The notes: generated by a model from the letters alone, not told the origin. 51,661 nt of DNA from Chloroflexota bacterium (GCA_022824545.1 JAJDZR010000117.1:1-51661), one strand, 5' to 3'. Positions 15,845 through 25,725 are shown, counted from the first letter of the stretch. Translations and numbers: made by a program.

Positions 15845-15904
15845 AGCCCGCTACACTATCATCACGAAGCACCGCACACTCCTTCTCGGAGGCGACTACC
15901 AACC

Positions 15905-17803
15905 ATGCCCAGCCGGCAGACCGACGGACGGGATCAGTGGTCCCGAGCCAACATGAAGGAAATCCTGCCCGAGCTTCCGTCACCCCTCTTCATGTTCCAG
16001 CTCGAAATGTCCAGCGGGCCGCGGATGCTCGCTGCGTTCGAGATCGGCGGCTATCGCTTCCCCGACGGCGCCATGCTCTTCCGCGCCGCTGCCGGGCGTC
16101 CCTATTTCAATACCGGCCTGTTCCGGAGCATGTTGGCCGACCTTGGCGCGCCGCCGGAGCTGAACGATCAGGCTATCGGCAGCGGCGTGGAGTTGGACCG
16201 GCCAGCCCTGCAATGGAATTGGCCCCGTGTCGCGCGGCGCTTGCCCGTCGTGCTCAGCAACCTCGTTCGCCAGTTGCGAGCGGTGCCGGCGACCGAGCGT
16301 TGGTTCGGCCACGTCGAAGGCACCCTCGCCGAGTTGTCCTTGGCCACGGACCGCGTGCTGCGCCGCGCTGACGACGCCGATATGCTCTCGGATTTCGAGC
16401 GCATTGCGCCGGAGATGGGACGGTTCTTCTACCACACCGGCTACCTGACCGCCGCTGCCACCACCCATTTCCACGAGCTTGCCCGCGTCCTGCACGGTCG
16501 TCTCGAGGCGCCCGCGGCGGCGATCAACCAGGCGGTCGCCGGCGAGGGCAACGTCAGCGCCGACCTGCCGCTCGCGCTCATGCGCGTCGCGGCCATCGCG
16601 CGCACGGAGCCACCGGCCCGGAGCGCGCTCATCTCGTCGAGCGACCTCGGGGCCGATTTCCGAGACACGCTCCGCGGCACCCGCACGCTCACCCACTTCG
16701 AGCGTATCCTCGACTGGTTCGGTGATCGCGGGCTGTTCGAGTCCGACAGCGCCAGCCCCCGCTTTCGGGAAGCGCCGGGTTACCTGCTCGCTGTTGTCGC
16801 GCAATACGTCCGCGCCCCCACGGCTCCCGACGCCGACGGTGCGGTTGCCCGCCAGCGGCGGCAGGCGCAGCAGGCGCGAGCGACCATCAAGCAAGCCGTG
16901 GGCCGCAACTGGCCGTATGTGCGTTGGCGCCTCGGAGCCTTGCGCCAAGTCCTCGCCCTGCGCGAGGCCAACCGCTTTCGGGGTGTGCGGATCGCCGCCC
17001 AAGTGCGCCGGCGCGAGTTGGAGTTGGGACGGCGGATGGTCGAGCGCGGCTGGCTCGACCATCCGGACGACTACTTCTGGCTCACCATGGTGGAGATTCT
17101 GCGCGTGTTGGCGCCGGGCACCGCCCCACCGCTACGAGCACAGGCCGGCGGCGTGCGGGCGGGCCTGCTGCCGCACCGCAGTGGGGTCGCCGCACCGGGA
17201 GAGATGGCCCGCGAGCCAGGCCATTTGCGGGCCGTCATCGCCGCGCGCCGTGCCCGCTACGCCCGCTACTGTGCCATCACCGTGCCCGACGAATGTGCCG
17301 ACCTCGACGCGCTCGAACGGTTTGCCCGCGGTCAGGGCGCCGCCCCGCCGGGTGCCGCGTACCGTCCCCCGCCGTCCCTGACCGGCTTTGGCGCCGCCGT
17401 CTCCGGCCAGCCGGCAGCCGCGCCGGCCCCACCACCTGCTCAGGATAATAGCGCGCCCGCTCCGGGGCAGCTGATCTTACGCGGGCTGGGCGTCAGCGCC
17501 GGCCAGGCGCAGGGCACCGCGCGAGTAATCCGCCATCCGGAAGAGTTTGGGCTACTGCAACCGGGCGACATCCTCGTCTGCCCCGCCACCGACCCGGCTT
17601 GGTCGCCGCTCTTTCCCTTGGTCCGCGGTCTGGTCGTCGAGATCGGTGGTCAGCTCTCGCACGGCTCCATCGTCGCCCGCGAGTACAGCATCCCGGCGGT
17701 GGTGAATGTCCCCCAAGCAACCGACCGCCTCCCCGACGGGGCCACTATCGAGTTGGACGCCACCGCCGGCACCGTCCGCCTCATAGACACCGGCCAAACC
17801 TGA
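15905..17803 (+). CDS. PEP-utilizing-enzyme family protein lacking the ATP-grasp domain
   Basis: A 632-residue protein related to PEP synthase and rifampicin phosphotransferase. It begins near the central linker of those enzymes (WSRANMKEILPELPSPL) and ends with the phosphohistidine swivelling domain: GLGVSAGQAQGTARVI, then GGQLSHGSIVAREYSIPAV with the phosphoryl-carrying His at about 586. The N-terminal ATP-grasp domain, which makes the phosphohistidine, is absent, and no neighbour supplies one. Between them lies a helical region of about 430 residues like the RPH substrate-binding part. It may be a partner of a separate ATP-grasp protein, or have a non-phosphotransfer role. The ATG at 15905 follows GGAGG at 11 bases. 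Confidence 0.75.
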   Translation: MPSRQTDGRDQWSRANMKEILPELPSPLFMFQLEMSSGPRMLAAFEIGGYRFPDGAMLFRAAAGRPYFNTGLFRSMLADLGAPPELNDQAIGSGVELDRPALQWNWPRVARRLPVVLSNLVRQLRAVPATERWFGHVEGTLAELSLATDRVLRRADDADMLSDFERIAPEMGRFFYHTGYLTAAATTHFHELARVLHGRLEAPAAAINQAVAGEGNVSADLPLALMRVAAIARTEPPARSALISSSDLGADFRDTLRGTRTLTHFERILDWFGDRGLFESDSASPRFREAPGYLLAVVAQYVRAPTAPDADGAVARQRRQAQQARATIKQAVGRNWPYVRWRLGALRQVLALREANRFRGVRIAAQVRRRELELGRRMVERGWLDHPDDYFWLTMVEILRVLAPGTAPPLRAQAGGVRAGLLPHRSGVAAPGEMAREPGHLRAVIAARRARYARYCAITVPDECADLDALERFARGQGAAPPGAAYRPPPSLTGFGAAVSGQPAAAPAPPPAQDNSAPAPGQLILRGLGVSAGQAQGTARVIRHPEEFGLLQPGDILVCPATDPAWSPLFPLVRGLVVEIGGQLSHGSIVAREYSIPAVVNVPQATDRLPDGATIELDATAGTVRLIDTGQT

Positions 17804-17846
17804 GGCGGCTGGTCGACGTACAGGTCCGGCCTCTCCCCTGGCACCC

Positions 17847-17935
17847 CTATGGCCCCCCGCTCCGCATGGGGACAGTACGTTCCCTCCCTTGGAGCTTGCT
17901 CCGGGGGAGGGTTAGGGAGGGGGCGAGAGAAGGGG
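17847..17935. repeat. C + B composite repeat between convergent genes
   Basis: CTATGGCCCCCCGCTCCGC begins the C module. The B hairpin (CCCTCCCTTGGAGCTTGCTCC) is a variant with a longer stem. Its tail has G tracts separated by A, TTA and A. It lies between two convergent stops and could end transcription. Confidence 0.75.
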
Positions 17936-17965
17936 CCGGAGGTGAGTCCCGCCCCACCCCCACCA

Positions 17966-18874
17966 TCAGAGCAGATCCGCCAAGCTAGCGGCAATGAGAC
18001 CCACTGCGGCGGCGAATGTGACGATAGCGGCGCGCAGGAGTTGCTCCCCGATGCCGCCCATGATGCCGCCGACGAGGGCCAGGCTGGCCTGCGTCAATCC
18101 GGCGGACGTCGTGACGTCCGGCGGTGGCCATGCTGGCACCAGCGTCTCGGTCAATCCATCGAGCGAGAGGGTCAGCATCAGTCCCACCACACCCACTGCC
18201 GCCGCTGCCGGGAGCAGCGCCACGCCTAGCCCTCGCAGCCGGGAGCCAAATCCGCTGCCCAAGGTCAGGATCAGCAGGGCGGTCAGGAAGACGGCTGCGG
18301 CCAGCAGCCACGTGAGAATGGGCAGTCGCCGCATGGTCGTGCGGACCCGCTCGACCACGTGCAGCGTATCCGGGTCGTCAGCCCACAGGGAGGTGAGTAA
18401 GAAGGGTTCCTCCGGGACGGCGCGACCGATGAAGAGCCGTAGCAGCGCCTGTGTCTGGGGAGTGAGTGCATCCCGTCGCGTCAACTCGGCCTCGATAGGC
18501 TCACCCACCTGTCCGAGGTCCGTCAGATCGAGCACCGGCGCCGGCGCGTCTACCACCTCCAGCCAGCGGTACAGATCGGTAATGAAGCCCTCGATCTTGT
18601 CGGATAGATAGATGGTTACGGGGTACCGCCCGGCTTCCAGCATCGCCACCACAGACGGCTCTACCGCCTCGGTATCATCCTGCCCCTCGTCCCTCAGCAC
18701 GGTGTCCATCATCTCGTCGTAGAGGCGGTCGTAGAGCTGCACGGTGGCGAGCTGCCCCGTGATGAACTCCGGCATGAGCACCGTCGTGCGTAAGGTGTAT
18801 ACGCCAGCCAGCGCAGACACCAGCAAGAATAGCGGCAGGGTCAGCAACCCCCGCAGGAAGATGCGGATAATCAC
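17966..18874 (-). CDS. Membrane protein of unknown function
   Basis: A 302-residue protein with an N-terminal membrane helix (residues 8-27), an acidic outer domain of about 160 residues, and three further hydrophobic segments near 190-210, 218-235 and 275-300. The topology suggests a large loop outside the membrane. I do not recognise the family. Start is a GTG with GAGGAG ten bases upstream. It lies 50 bp downstream of hyuA in the same direction, so it may be transcribed with it, though there is no functional link visible. Confidence 0.65.
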   Translation of the reverse strand: MIIRIFLRGLLTLPLFLLVSALAGVYTLRTTVLMPEFITGQLATVQLYDRLYDEMMDTVLRDEGQDDTEAVEPSVVAMLEAGRYPVTIYLSDKIEGFITDLYRWLEVVDAPAPVLDLTDLGQVGEPIEAELTRRDALTPQTQALLRLFIGRAVPEEPFLLTSLWADDPDTLHVVERVRTTMRRLPILTWLLAAAVFLTALLILTLGSGFGSRLRGLGVALLPAAAAVGVVGLMLTLSLDGLTETLVPAWPPPDVTTSAGLTQASLALVGGIMGGIGEQLLRAAIVTFAAAVGLIAASLADLL

Positions 18875-18924
18875 AACCTATGTGCTCCTCGCAGCGGCCG
18901 ATTGGCCGCGCCTTGATGTCTCGC

Positions 18925-21054
18925 CTAAGCGTACCGGCGCAGCAGCAGCGAGCCGTACCGATCCGCCTCGGCCGACCACCCGCCGGGGAGCACCGTTGTC
19001 GCGTCCGCTTGGACGATCAAGGCCGGCCCGACCAGGTGCGTGCCCGGCCCACACTGCTCCCGCTCGAAGATCGGCGCGGTCACCGGTTGCGCGTCGTCCC
19101 AGAGCACGGTCTGCCCGGCCGTTGCCGGCGCACCGCCCGGCTGGTCGCGCGGCGCCTCCGGCAAGGTCATGCCCGGCTGGAGGTGGCGGGCGCGCAGTCG
19201 GATCGTGACGATTTCGACGGCTCGGTCCGCTTGGTCATACCCGTATCGGCGACGGTGTAGGCGGTCGAACGACCGCACAGCCGCCTGGATCGCCTGGAGT
19301 TCCGCCCCGGGCTTGTCCTCCGGCTTGCGGGCCGGACCCCGGCCCGCCCGGACCCGTCGTGTGCGGCCGGCGGTCACCAGTAGCTCGTGCGACTGGCCTT
19401 GATAGCGGCAATCCAATGACCGCCGCAGCTCGAGGCGCACCGGCCCCAAGGCTGCCCGCAGCTCGCTGCTCGCCTGGCGCTCTAGGTCCGCGTAGGCGTC
19501 TGCCAGGGCCGCAGCGACTGCCGCCTGCTCCGCCGCGCCGCGCTCGACGGTGAGCATCACCGTGCGGGAGTAAGACCGCTCTACCTCGGCCAGCGCGGTC
19601 CCCACTGCCGACAGAACGCCGGGGTAGCGCGGCACGATCACCTCGCCGATGTCCAACGCCTCGGCGAGCGCCGCCGCGTGCAAGGGGCCGGCGCCACCGA
19701 AGGCGACCAACGCGCACCGGCGCGGATCGTAGCCGCGCTCGATGGAGATGACGCGCAGGGCGCGGGCCATATGCGCGTTGACCACCCGGATGATCGCGTT
19801 GGCCAGCGGGACGGCCGCCGCGTCGGCGTCCCGCTCCGACCGCGGCGTGTCGTCACCCAGCGACAGTACGGCAGCCCGCGCCGCCGCCCGGTCCAGCCGC
19901 ACCTCGCCACCCAAACGCCAGTCGGGGTGCAGCCGGCCCAAGACCAAGTTGGCGTCAGTCACCGTCGGCGCCGTCCCGCCGCGACCGTAGCAGGCCGGGC
20001 CGGGGCTGGCGCCGGCACTCGCCGGGCCGACGTGCAGCCCCCCGGCAACATCGCGCCGCGCAATAGAGCCGCCGCCGGCCCCGACCGTGTGGATAGCGAG
20101 CATCGGCAGGTTGAGCACGACGCCACCGATCTCGTGCTGCGTCTCCAGCACCAGTGCGCCGGGGCAGAACGCCACGTCGGTCGAGGTACCACCCATATCG
20201 AGCGTCAGGATGTTTCGGCGTCCTCCTGCCCGCGCCACGGCAAGCGCGCCGACGATCCCGCCGGCCGGCCCGCTAAGAACCGCCTGCACCGGCCGGACGG
20301 CCAGCCGGTCGGGCGGTACCGTCGTACCGTCGGATTGCATCACCCACAAGCGCGAGCCGAGCACCGCCGTCAGCTGCTCCAAGTAGGACGCGACCACCGG
20401 GCGTAGGTAGGCGTTCGTTACCGTCGTGCTGGTGCGCTCGAACTCGCGGAACTCCGGCAAGATGTCGGACGAGAGCGATACGTCTATCCCGACCCGCTGC
20501 AAGGCTGCGCCAAGAGCCTGCTCGTGGGCCGGGTTCGCAAAAGAGAAGAGCAGACAGACCGCCGCCGCTGTAGCCTCGGAAGCGACGACTTGGGCTACGA
20601 CCGCCGCAACCTGCTCGTCGGAGAGTGCCCGCTGCGGCCGGCCGTGCCGATCCATGCGCTCGTCCACCTCGAAGCGCAGCGCCCGCGGCACGAGCGCGGG
20701 TGGCCGGGTGGGACGCAGATCGTACAGCTGCGGCCGGGCCTGCCGGCCGATCTCCAGCACGTCGGCAAAGCCCCGCGTCGTGATGAGCGCTACCCGCGCC
20801 CCGCGCCGCTCCAGCAAGGCATTCGTGGCGACCGTCGAGCCGTGCGCGATGGGTACGTCGGTCCCGACGCCGAGGCCCTCAAGGCCGTGCAGCACTGCCT
20901 CTGCCGGATCGTGTGGCGTGGACAGCCGCTTTCGGACGGTCAGCCGTCCCGGTTCCAGCACCACGAAGTCGGTGAACGTGCCGCCCACGTCCACACCGAC
21001 CCGCGCCGCCGGCCCGTAGCTTGTCGTGGCCCATGGCTCGTCGTTCCTAGCCAC
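18925..21054 (-). CDS. hyuA: Hydantoinase/oxoprolinase subunit A (HyuA-like)
   Basis: A 709-residue protein of the hydantoinase A / 5-oxoprolinase family, ATP-dependent enzymes that open cyclic amides or carboxylate ketones. The phosphate-binding strand VGVDVGGTFTDFVV opens the protein; HGSTVATNALLERRGARVALITTRGF follows; MGGTSTDVAF and VGAGGGSIA are the central ATPase motifs; FGGAGPLHA is near the end of the core. The GTG start overlaps the last bases of hyuB, showing translational coupling. Members act on N-methylhydantoin, hydantoin, oxoproline or acetophenone; the substrate here is not determined. Confidence 0.9.
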   Translation of the reverse strand: MARNDEPWATTSYGPAARVGVDVGGTFTDFVVLEPGRLTVRKRLSTPHDPAEAVLHGLEGLGVGTDVPIAHGSTVATNALLERRGARVALITTRGFADVLEIGRQARPQLYDLRPTRPPALVPRALRFEVDERMDRHGRPQRALSDEQVAAVVAQVVASEATAAAVCLLFSFANPAHEQALGAALQRVGIDVSLSSDILPEFREFERTSTTVTNAYLRPVVASYLEQLTAVLGSRLWVMQSDGTTVPPDRLAVRPVQAVLSGPAGGIVGALAVARAGGRRNILTLDMGGTSTDVAFCPGALVLETQHEIGGVVLNLPMLAIHTVGAGGGSIARRDVAGGLHVGPASAGASPGPACYGRGGTAPTVTDANLVLGRLHPDWRLGGEVRLDRAAARAAVLSLGDDTPRSERDADAAAVPLANAIIRVVNAHMARALRVISIERGYDPRRCALVAFGGAGPLHAAALAEALDIGEVIVPRYPGVLSAVGTALAEVERSYSRTVMLTVERGAAEQAAVAAALADAYADLERQASSELRAALGPVRLELRRSLDCRYQGQSHELLVTAGRTRRVRAGRGPARKPEDKPGAELQAIQAAVRSFDRLHRRRYGYDQADRAVEIVTIRLRARHLQPGMTLPEAPRDQPGGAPATAGQTVLWDDAQPVTAPIFEREQCGPGTHLVGPALIVQADATTVLPGGWSAEADRYGSLLLRRYA

Positions 21055-22696
21055 TGCTCACCGGCTCCTCGCCGCTGGCCGAGGACGTGCCCCATCCACC
21101 GCCGCCCGGCGTCTCGACCACCAGCAGATCGCCGGCCGCCAGGTGACGCTCGCACTTACCGGGCAGCCGCTCGATACCGCCGTCGGCGCGCCGCACGGTA
21201 TTCACCCCCGGTTTGCCCGCCGCGCCGCCGGCCAGTCCCGGCGCACCGCGCTGGCGCCGTTCGGAGAGCAGCGTGATCGTGGCCGGCACGTCGAGCGCCA
21301 CTTCCCGCACCAGCCCATCACCCCCGCGGTGGCGACCGCCCCCCCCGGCCCCCTCCCGTAGCCGATACGCCTGCACCCGCAGTGGATAGGCGTACTCCAA
21401 CGCCTCGGCCGGCGTGTTGAGCGTGTTCGTCATGTGCGCCTGTGCCCCGGACAGCCCCGGCCCTTGCGGTGCGCCGCCATGCCCACCCCCGATAGTTTCG
21501 TAGTAGGTAAAGGATCGCTCCCGTTCGGGATCGTAGCCGCCGATGATCGCGTTATTCATGGTCCCGTAGCTCGACGCCGGGATCACGTCCGGTAGCGCCG
21601 GTGCGAGGGCAGCAAGCACCACGTCCACGATCCGCTGGGCCGTCTCGACGTTGCCGGCGGAAACCGCGTGCGGCCAGCGCGCACTGACGACCGACCCCTC
21701 GGGCGTGATGACGGTCACTGGGCGCATGGTACCGGCATTCAGCGGCAGTGGTGCCGCCGCAGCCGCATCATCGGCACCCACCAGACACCGCACGACGTAG
21801 GAGACCGCCGAGACCGTCACGGCACGCACCGCGTTGACCGAGCCGTGTACCTCGTCGGCGCTCCCGGTAAAGTCCACCCGCAGCTCGCCATCGCGGGCGC
21901 CGATTGTCACCCGAATGGGTACCGGCTCATTATCAACTCCGTCGTCGTCGAGCACGTCCTCGGCGCTGTAGGTGCCGGCCGGGATGCGCCGCAGCGTCGC
22001 CCGGCAAAGCTGCTCGCCGTAGTCCAGCAGCGCGTCCTGGCGCCGTCCGAGCGCCTCCGGCCCAATGGCCTCCGCGAGCGCGATGTAGCGGCGCTCGCCG
22101 ACCCGGTGGGCAGCCCGCTGGGCAAACAGGTCGCCGCGGCGCTCGTCGGGTGTCCGCACGTTGCGAAGGATCAGCGCCAGAATGTCCTCCTGGACCCGCC
22201 CGGCGCGCACCCATTTGATCGGTGGGATAATCAGCCCTTCCTGGAACAGTTCGCGCGCCAGTGGCATCGAGCCGGGACTCATGCCGCCGATGTCGGCTTG
22301 GTGCGCCCGGCTGGCCACAAAGCCGATCAGCGTGCGACTCCGGCGCCCCCCGTTGGCCGCCGTGAACACGGGCGATACCATCGTCACGTCAGGGAGGTGG
22401 GTACCGCCCAAATACGGATCATTGAGAATCACCACGTCACCCGCCCGCCACCTATCGTCCGCGACGGCCTCGCGCGCCGCCTGCACGGCGAGCGGCATGG
22501 CGCCGAGATGGACCGGAATATGCGCCGCTTGCGCCACCATCCGCCCGGCCCGGTCGAAGACCGCACAGGAGAGGTCCTGGCGCTCCTTGATGTTTGGCGA
22601 GTAGGATGTGCGAATGAGCGCCGCGCCCATCTCCTCCGCGATAGCGGCCAGTTGATGGTGCGTGACGGTAATGTCCAGCGTGTCGGTTGCTGTCAT
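21047..22696 (-). CDS. hyuB: Hydantoinase/oxoprolinase subunit B (HyuB-like)
   Basis: A 549-residue subunit B of the hydantoinase/oxoprolinase family. The start ITVTHHQLAAIAEEMGAALIRTSYSPNIKERQDLSCAVFD and the segments HIPVHLGAMP, DVVILNDPYLGGTHLPDVT and GGGHGGAPQGPG are standard for the family. It is the first gene of the pair and overlaps hyuA by eight bases, so both are made together and form a complex. A downstream membrane protein may share the transcript. An E-type repeat lies at 22733, just upstream of its start. Confidence 0.9.
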   Translation of the reverse strand: MTATDTLDITVTHHQLAAIAEEMGAALIRTSYSPNIKERQDLSCAVFDRAGRMVAQAAHIPVHLGAMPLAVQAAREAVADDRWRAGDVVILNDPYLGGTHLPDVTMVSPVFTAANGGRRSRTLIGFVASRAHQADIGGMSPGSMPLARELFQEGLIIPPIKWVRAGRVQEDILALILRNVRTPDERRGDLFAQRAAHRVGERRYIALAEAIGPEALGRRQDALLDYGEQLCRATLRRIPAGTYSAEDVLDDDGVDNEPVPIRVTIGARDGELRVDFTGSADEVHGSVNAVRAVTVSAVSYVVRCLVGADDAAAAAPLPLNAGTMRPVTVITPEGSVVSARWPHAVSAGNVETAQRIVDVVLAALAPALPDVIPASSYGTMNNAIIGGYDPERERSFTYYETIGGGHGGAPQGPGLSGAQAHMTNTLNTPAEALEYAYPLRVQAYRLREGAGGGGRHRGGDGLVREVALDVPATITLLSERRQRGAPGLAGGAAGKPGVNTVRRADGGIERLPGKCERHLAAGDLLVVETPGGGGWGTSSASGEEPVSSG

Positions 22697-22732
22697 AGCC
22701 TCATGCCCGCACGTTCAGAGCGCCTCAACACA

Positions 22733-22770
22733 CCCCTTCCCTGCCAGGGAAGGGGCCGGGGGTTAGGCCC
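22733..22770. repeat. E-type repeat
   Basis: CCCCTTCCCTGCCAGGGAAG hairpin with tail GGGGCCGGGGGTTAGG, nearly identical to the 5226 copy. It lies between hyuB and the frameshifted gene. Confidence 0.8.
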
Positions 22771-22787
22771 CACCCGATGACTCCGCC

Positions 22788-23428
22788 CTAGGGAGACCCT
22801 TCGCCAAACTCCAGCTCGCCGAGCCGGATAAGGCTTTCCAGGTCGTCGCAGTCCGCCGGGGCCTCGCGGGTGACCACAACCTACGCACTGCCTCCCGCGC
22901 GTCTGCGTTTGCCAGCCCGAGCATCCGCGAAATGTCGGCGAGGTCCTGTGTCTGCCCCACTTGCAGCTTGATGTGTACCAGGTACGGCAGCGGCAGCACC
23001 GGGAGGCCCTGCCCATCACGGTTGGCTTGGGCCGCGGCGAGTGCAGCCGGCCACCAGGCTTCCGCTCCCTCAATGACATCTACGTCTTGCCCAGCCGGAC
23101 TGCGCCACGTCGAGCCGCCGATACGTAGCTCGCCGCGGAAAGCGTACCCGGTAGCCTGGAGCTTGGCACGGGCTGCCGCCGCATCCACCTTGGCGACCAC
23201 GACATCAAGGTCTCCGGTCGCTCGCTCCGGCATGTACTGTCGCGTCTCCACCGCGCCCACCACGGCCCAAGCCGGCGGTGCCAAAACTGCGTCGAGGTTG
23301 GGCCACTGCTGCCACGCCGTTCGCTCCCGCACGAAGGCCGCGCCGCTCCCGGTGCCCGGCTGCTGCCGGCGCTGTGCCATGGCGATCAAGACACGCCGCG
23401 CAGTAGTCGGTCCGCCAACGTATGCCAT
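22788..23428 (-). pseudogene. Nucleotidyltransferase-like protein, frameshifted near its 3' end
   Basis: The protein reads well from 23428 (or the ATG at 23380) through WAVVGAVETRQYMPERATGDLDVVV, a nucleotidyltransferase-like core, and LVHIKLQVGQTQDLADISRMLG, as in AbiEii or DUF6036-like proteins. After AVRR, near 22880, the frame changes to low-complexity Arg/Ser sequence. The next frame instead reads VVVTREAPADCDDLESLIRLGELEFGEGSP and stops at 22788, which looks like the real end (this family commonly ends in an acidic helix of the DDLESLI type). One base appears missing. It could be a true mutation or a sequencing error. No toxin or antitoxin partner is visible. Confidence 0.6.
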
Positions 23429-23490
23429 TCGTAGCTCGGCCTCTGCAGGAGTCTACACGAGCACCGGCCTCGGTTGCGGCACAGACCACA

Positions 23491-23541
23491 ACGACGGCTG
23501 ACGGCTGATAGCTGGCGGCTGATGGCTAATAGCTAACAGCT
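23491..23541. repeat. Short imperfect tandem GGCTGATAGCT-type repeat
   Basis: A run of five or so units such as GGCTGACGGCTGATAGCTGG and GGCTGATGGCTAATAGCTAA. It lies between the HD gene stop and the frameshifted gene. Confidence 0.6.
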
Positions 23542-23542
23542 C

Positions 23543-24133
23543 TTACGGCGCGAGATAGCCCCGCTCGACCGCGTCGCGAATAAGCTGCCTCGCGTAGGCC
23601 CAGAGGTCCGGGGCGCCCGCTGCTATAACCTGGTTAACCTTGATGACTTGCTCGCTGCTGATGCCGTGATGGCGCCACATTTGGCCCTCGGTATGATAGT
23701 TCAGGAGCAGCGGCTGAAGGCGGTCGAGGGCGCCGGCAAATCGCGCCTCTGGCGTCTGCTTGGCCTCGAACTCCTCCCACAGTGTACGTAGCTCGGCCGC
23801 CTGCTGCTTGGGGAGCAAGCCGAAGATGCGTTCCGCTGCCTTCTGCTCGATCCGCGCCTGCGCCTGCCTGGCTTGCTCGTCGTAAATGTAGGTATCCCCT
23901 GCGTCAATCTCGACAATATCGTGGATCAGTGCCATCTTCACGACGCGCACGAGGTCTATGTCCTCAGTGGCGTACTCGGCGAGCACGACCGCCAACATGG
24001 CGAGGTGCCACGAGTGCTCGGCGCTGTTCTCCATCCGGTCGGTGTGAATGAGCCGCGACTGCCGGAAGACGCTCTTGAGCCGGTCTAGCTCCAGGAGAAA
24101 GCAGAGCTGCTGCGTCAGCCGGTCGTCGCTCAT
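23543..24133 (-). CDS. HD-domain phosphohydrolase (YfbR/HDDC2-like)
   Basis: A 196-residue HD-domain protein like the 5'-deoxynucleotidases YfbR and HDDC2, which remove the phosphate from deoxynucleoside monophosphates. The metal ligands are His in ENSAEHSWHLA, His-Asp in ALIHDIVEIDAGDT, and Asp in FAGALDRLQPL. The open frame runs to 24196, but the ATG at 24133 matches the usual family start (SDDRLTQQLCFLLELDRLKSVFR). It diverges from mnmE across a 190-bp spacer that holds a C + B repeat. Substrate specificity is by family only. Confidence 0.85.
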   Translation of the reverse strand: MSDDRLTQQLCFLLELDRLKSVFRQSRLIHTDRMENSAEHSWHLAMLAVVLAEYATEDIDLVRVVKMALIHDIVEIDAGDTYIYDEQARQAQARIEQKAAERIFGLLPKQQAAELRTLWEEFEAKQTPEARFAGALDRLQPLLLNYHTEGQMWRHHGISSEQVIKVNQVIAAGAPDLWAYARQLIRDAVERGYLAP

Positions 24134-24212
24134 GGCAGTATGGGGGTGGCGGCGAGCGCACGCTGCGCTCCGGCGCCGAGTCGCAGCAGTATACAATCCG
24201 TAGCGATCGCCC

Positions 24213-24290
24213 CCCTATGGTCCCCCGCTGCGGCAGGGGGACAGCGTGTTCCCTCCCCTGCCGGGATGGGGGAGGGGTAGGGTGGGGCCA
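24213..24290. repeat. C + B composite repeat between divergent genes
   Basis: CTATGGTCCCCCGCTGCGGC leads the C palindrome, then ACAGCGTGTT, then the B hairpin (CCCTCCCCTGCCGGGATGGG) and a tail with G tracts separated by A, TA and T. It lies in the HD/mnmE promoter spacer. Confidence 0.8.
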
Positions 24291-24324
24291 CGACTTCCCT
24301 CTCCACCAGTGGACGCACTGACCG

Positions 24325-25725
24325 ATGCCTACCTTGACGACCACCGACACCATCGTGGCCACGGCGACGCCGGCCGCCGATGGCGCTATCGGCATCGTGC
24401 GCTTGAGCGGGCCGCAAGCACTCCCGCTCCTCCGACAGGTCTTCCGCTCGCAGCATTCTCCCGATGCCTCGCCGGCCTGGCGCTCCCATCGGCTCTATCA
24501 CGGCTGGATCACCGATCCTGCTACCGGGCACCCATTGGACGAGGTGCTGGCCGTCCACATGGCCGCGCCCCACACCTACACCCGTGAAGATATGGTCGAG
24601 GTGCAGGGCCACGGCGGGAGTGCAACCTTGCGCCTCATCGTGGCGCTCTTCACGCGGTTGGGAGCGCGACCGGCCGAGCGCGGCGAATTCACCCTGCGGG
24701 CCTTTCTCAACGGCCGGATAGACCTCGCGCAGGCGGAGGCCGTAGCCAGCCTCGTGACCGCACGCACGCCAGTTGGGGTCCAGCAAGCGCTCGGACAGCT
24801 GGATGGCCGGCTGTCGGGCGAGATCGCGGCCGTGCGCGCCCTGCTCTTCGACCCGCTCGCCCGCATCGAGGCGGTGCTCGACTTTGCCGAGGAGGACGTG
24901 CCGCTGCCGCCCCGTGCGACGCTACGAGACGCCCTCGCCGCGGCCGCAGCCCGCCTCCAAACGATCCTCGCCGGCGCCGCGCGCGGGCTGCTCGTCCACG
25001 AGGGAGCGCGGGCGGTACTGGTGGGCCGCCCGAATGCCGGCAAGTCGAGCTTGCTCAATGCGCTGCTCGAAGCCGACCGCGCCATCGTCACGCCGATTCC
25101 CGGCACCACCCGCGATGTCTTGACGGAATCCCTCAACCTGGATGGTGTCCCCGTCACCCTCGTTGATACGGCCGGTATTGCCGAGCGGACGGACGATGCC
25201 GTAGAGCGGCTCGGGGTAGAGCGTAGCCGTGCGGAGATCGGCCGCGCCGACGTGCTGCTGCTGGTGCTCGACGGCGCTGCTGGCCCATCGTCGGAGGACG
25301 CGGCCATTGCCGCCGCTATCGGCAAGCGCCCCGGTGTGGTGGTGCTGAACAAGGCGGACTTGCCGCCGCGGTACCCACCCGCCGCCGCTCAGAACCTGCT
25401 CACCACCGCCCCGCTCTGCCCCGTCTCCGCGCTGACCGGCTCCGGTATCGCCGCGCTGCGCTCTACCCTGACGCAGCTCGTCGTGCCGACCACCGGCGAC
25501 GCCGGCGACGATCTCCTGCTAGGGAACGTCCGCCACGTGGCGGCCCTGCGCCGCGCCGCCGACCACCTTGCCGCGGCGCAGGCGACGCTCGACTCGGCGT
25601 ATCCGTTGGACATGGTCACGATTGACCTGCGCGGTGCTCTCGACGCCCTCGGCGAGGTCACGGGGCACACGGTCACGGAGGACTTGCTCGACAAGATATT
25701 CAGCACGTTTTGCATCGGCAAGTGA
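24325..25725 (+). CDS. mnmE: tRNA modification GTPase MnmE
   Basis: A 466-residue MnmE (TrmE), which with MnmG puts a carboxymethylaminomethyl group on U34 of certain tRNAs. The N-terminal folate-binding domain starts [23 protein letters not shown]. The GTPase domain has G1 GRPNAGKSS (about 233), the G2 to G3 stretch PIPGTTRD...LVDTAGI, and G4 NKAD. The C-terminus is FCIGK, with the catalytic Cys. It is monocistronic here; mnmG is not adjacent. Start ATG, ribosome-binding sequence weak. Confidence 0.95.
   Translation: MPTLTTTDTIVATATPAADGAIGIVRLSGPQALPLLRQVFRSQHSPDASPAWRSHRLYHGWITDPATGHPLDEVLAVHMAAPHTYTREDMVEVQGHGGSATLRLIVALFTRLGARPAERGEFTLRAFLNGRIDLAQAEAVASLVTARTPVGVQQALGQLDGRLSGEIAAVRALLFDPLARIEAVLDFAEEDVPLPPRATLRDALAAAAARLQTILAGAARGLLVHEGARAVLVGRPNAGKSSLLNALLEADRAIVTPIPGTTRDVLTESLNLDGVPVTLVDTAGIAERTDDAVERLGVERSRAEIGRADVLLLVLDGAAGPSSEDAAIAAAIGKRPGVVVLNKADLPPRYPPAAAQNLLTTAPLCPVSALTGSGIAALRSTLTQLVVPTTGDAGDDLLLGNVRHVAALRRAADHLAAAQATLDSAYPLDMVTIDLRGALDALGEVTGHTVTEDLLDKIFSTFCIGK

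Larger units (their letters stand above)
15539..15904. other. Divergent spacer filled with repeats
   Basis: About 365 bp between divergent genes. From 15626 onward it is almost entirely repeat modules (D, E-like, two G palindromes, an A/E-like hairpin and C). Any promoter for the 15905 gene must lie in the last 60 bases; none is clear. Confidence 0.7.
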
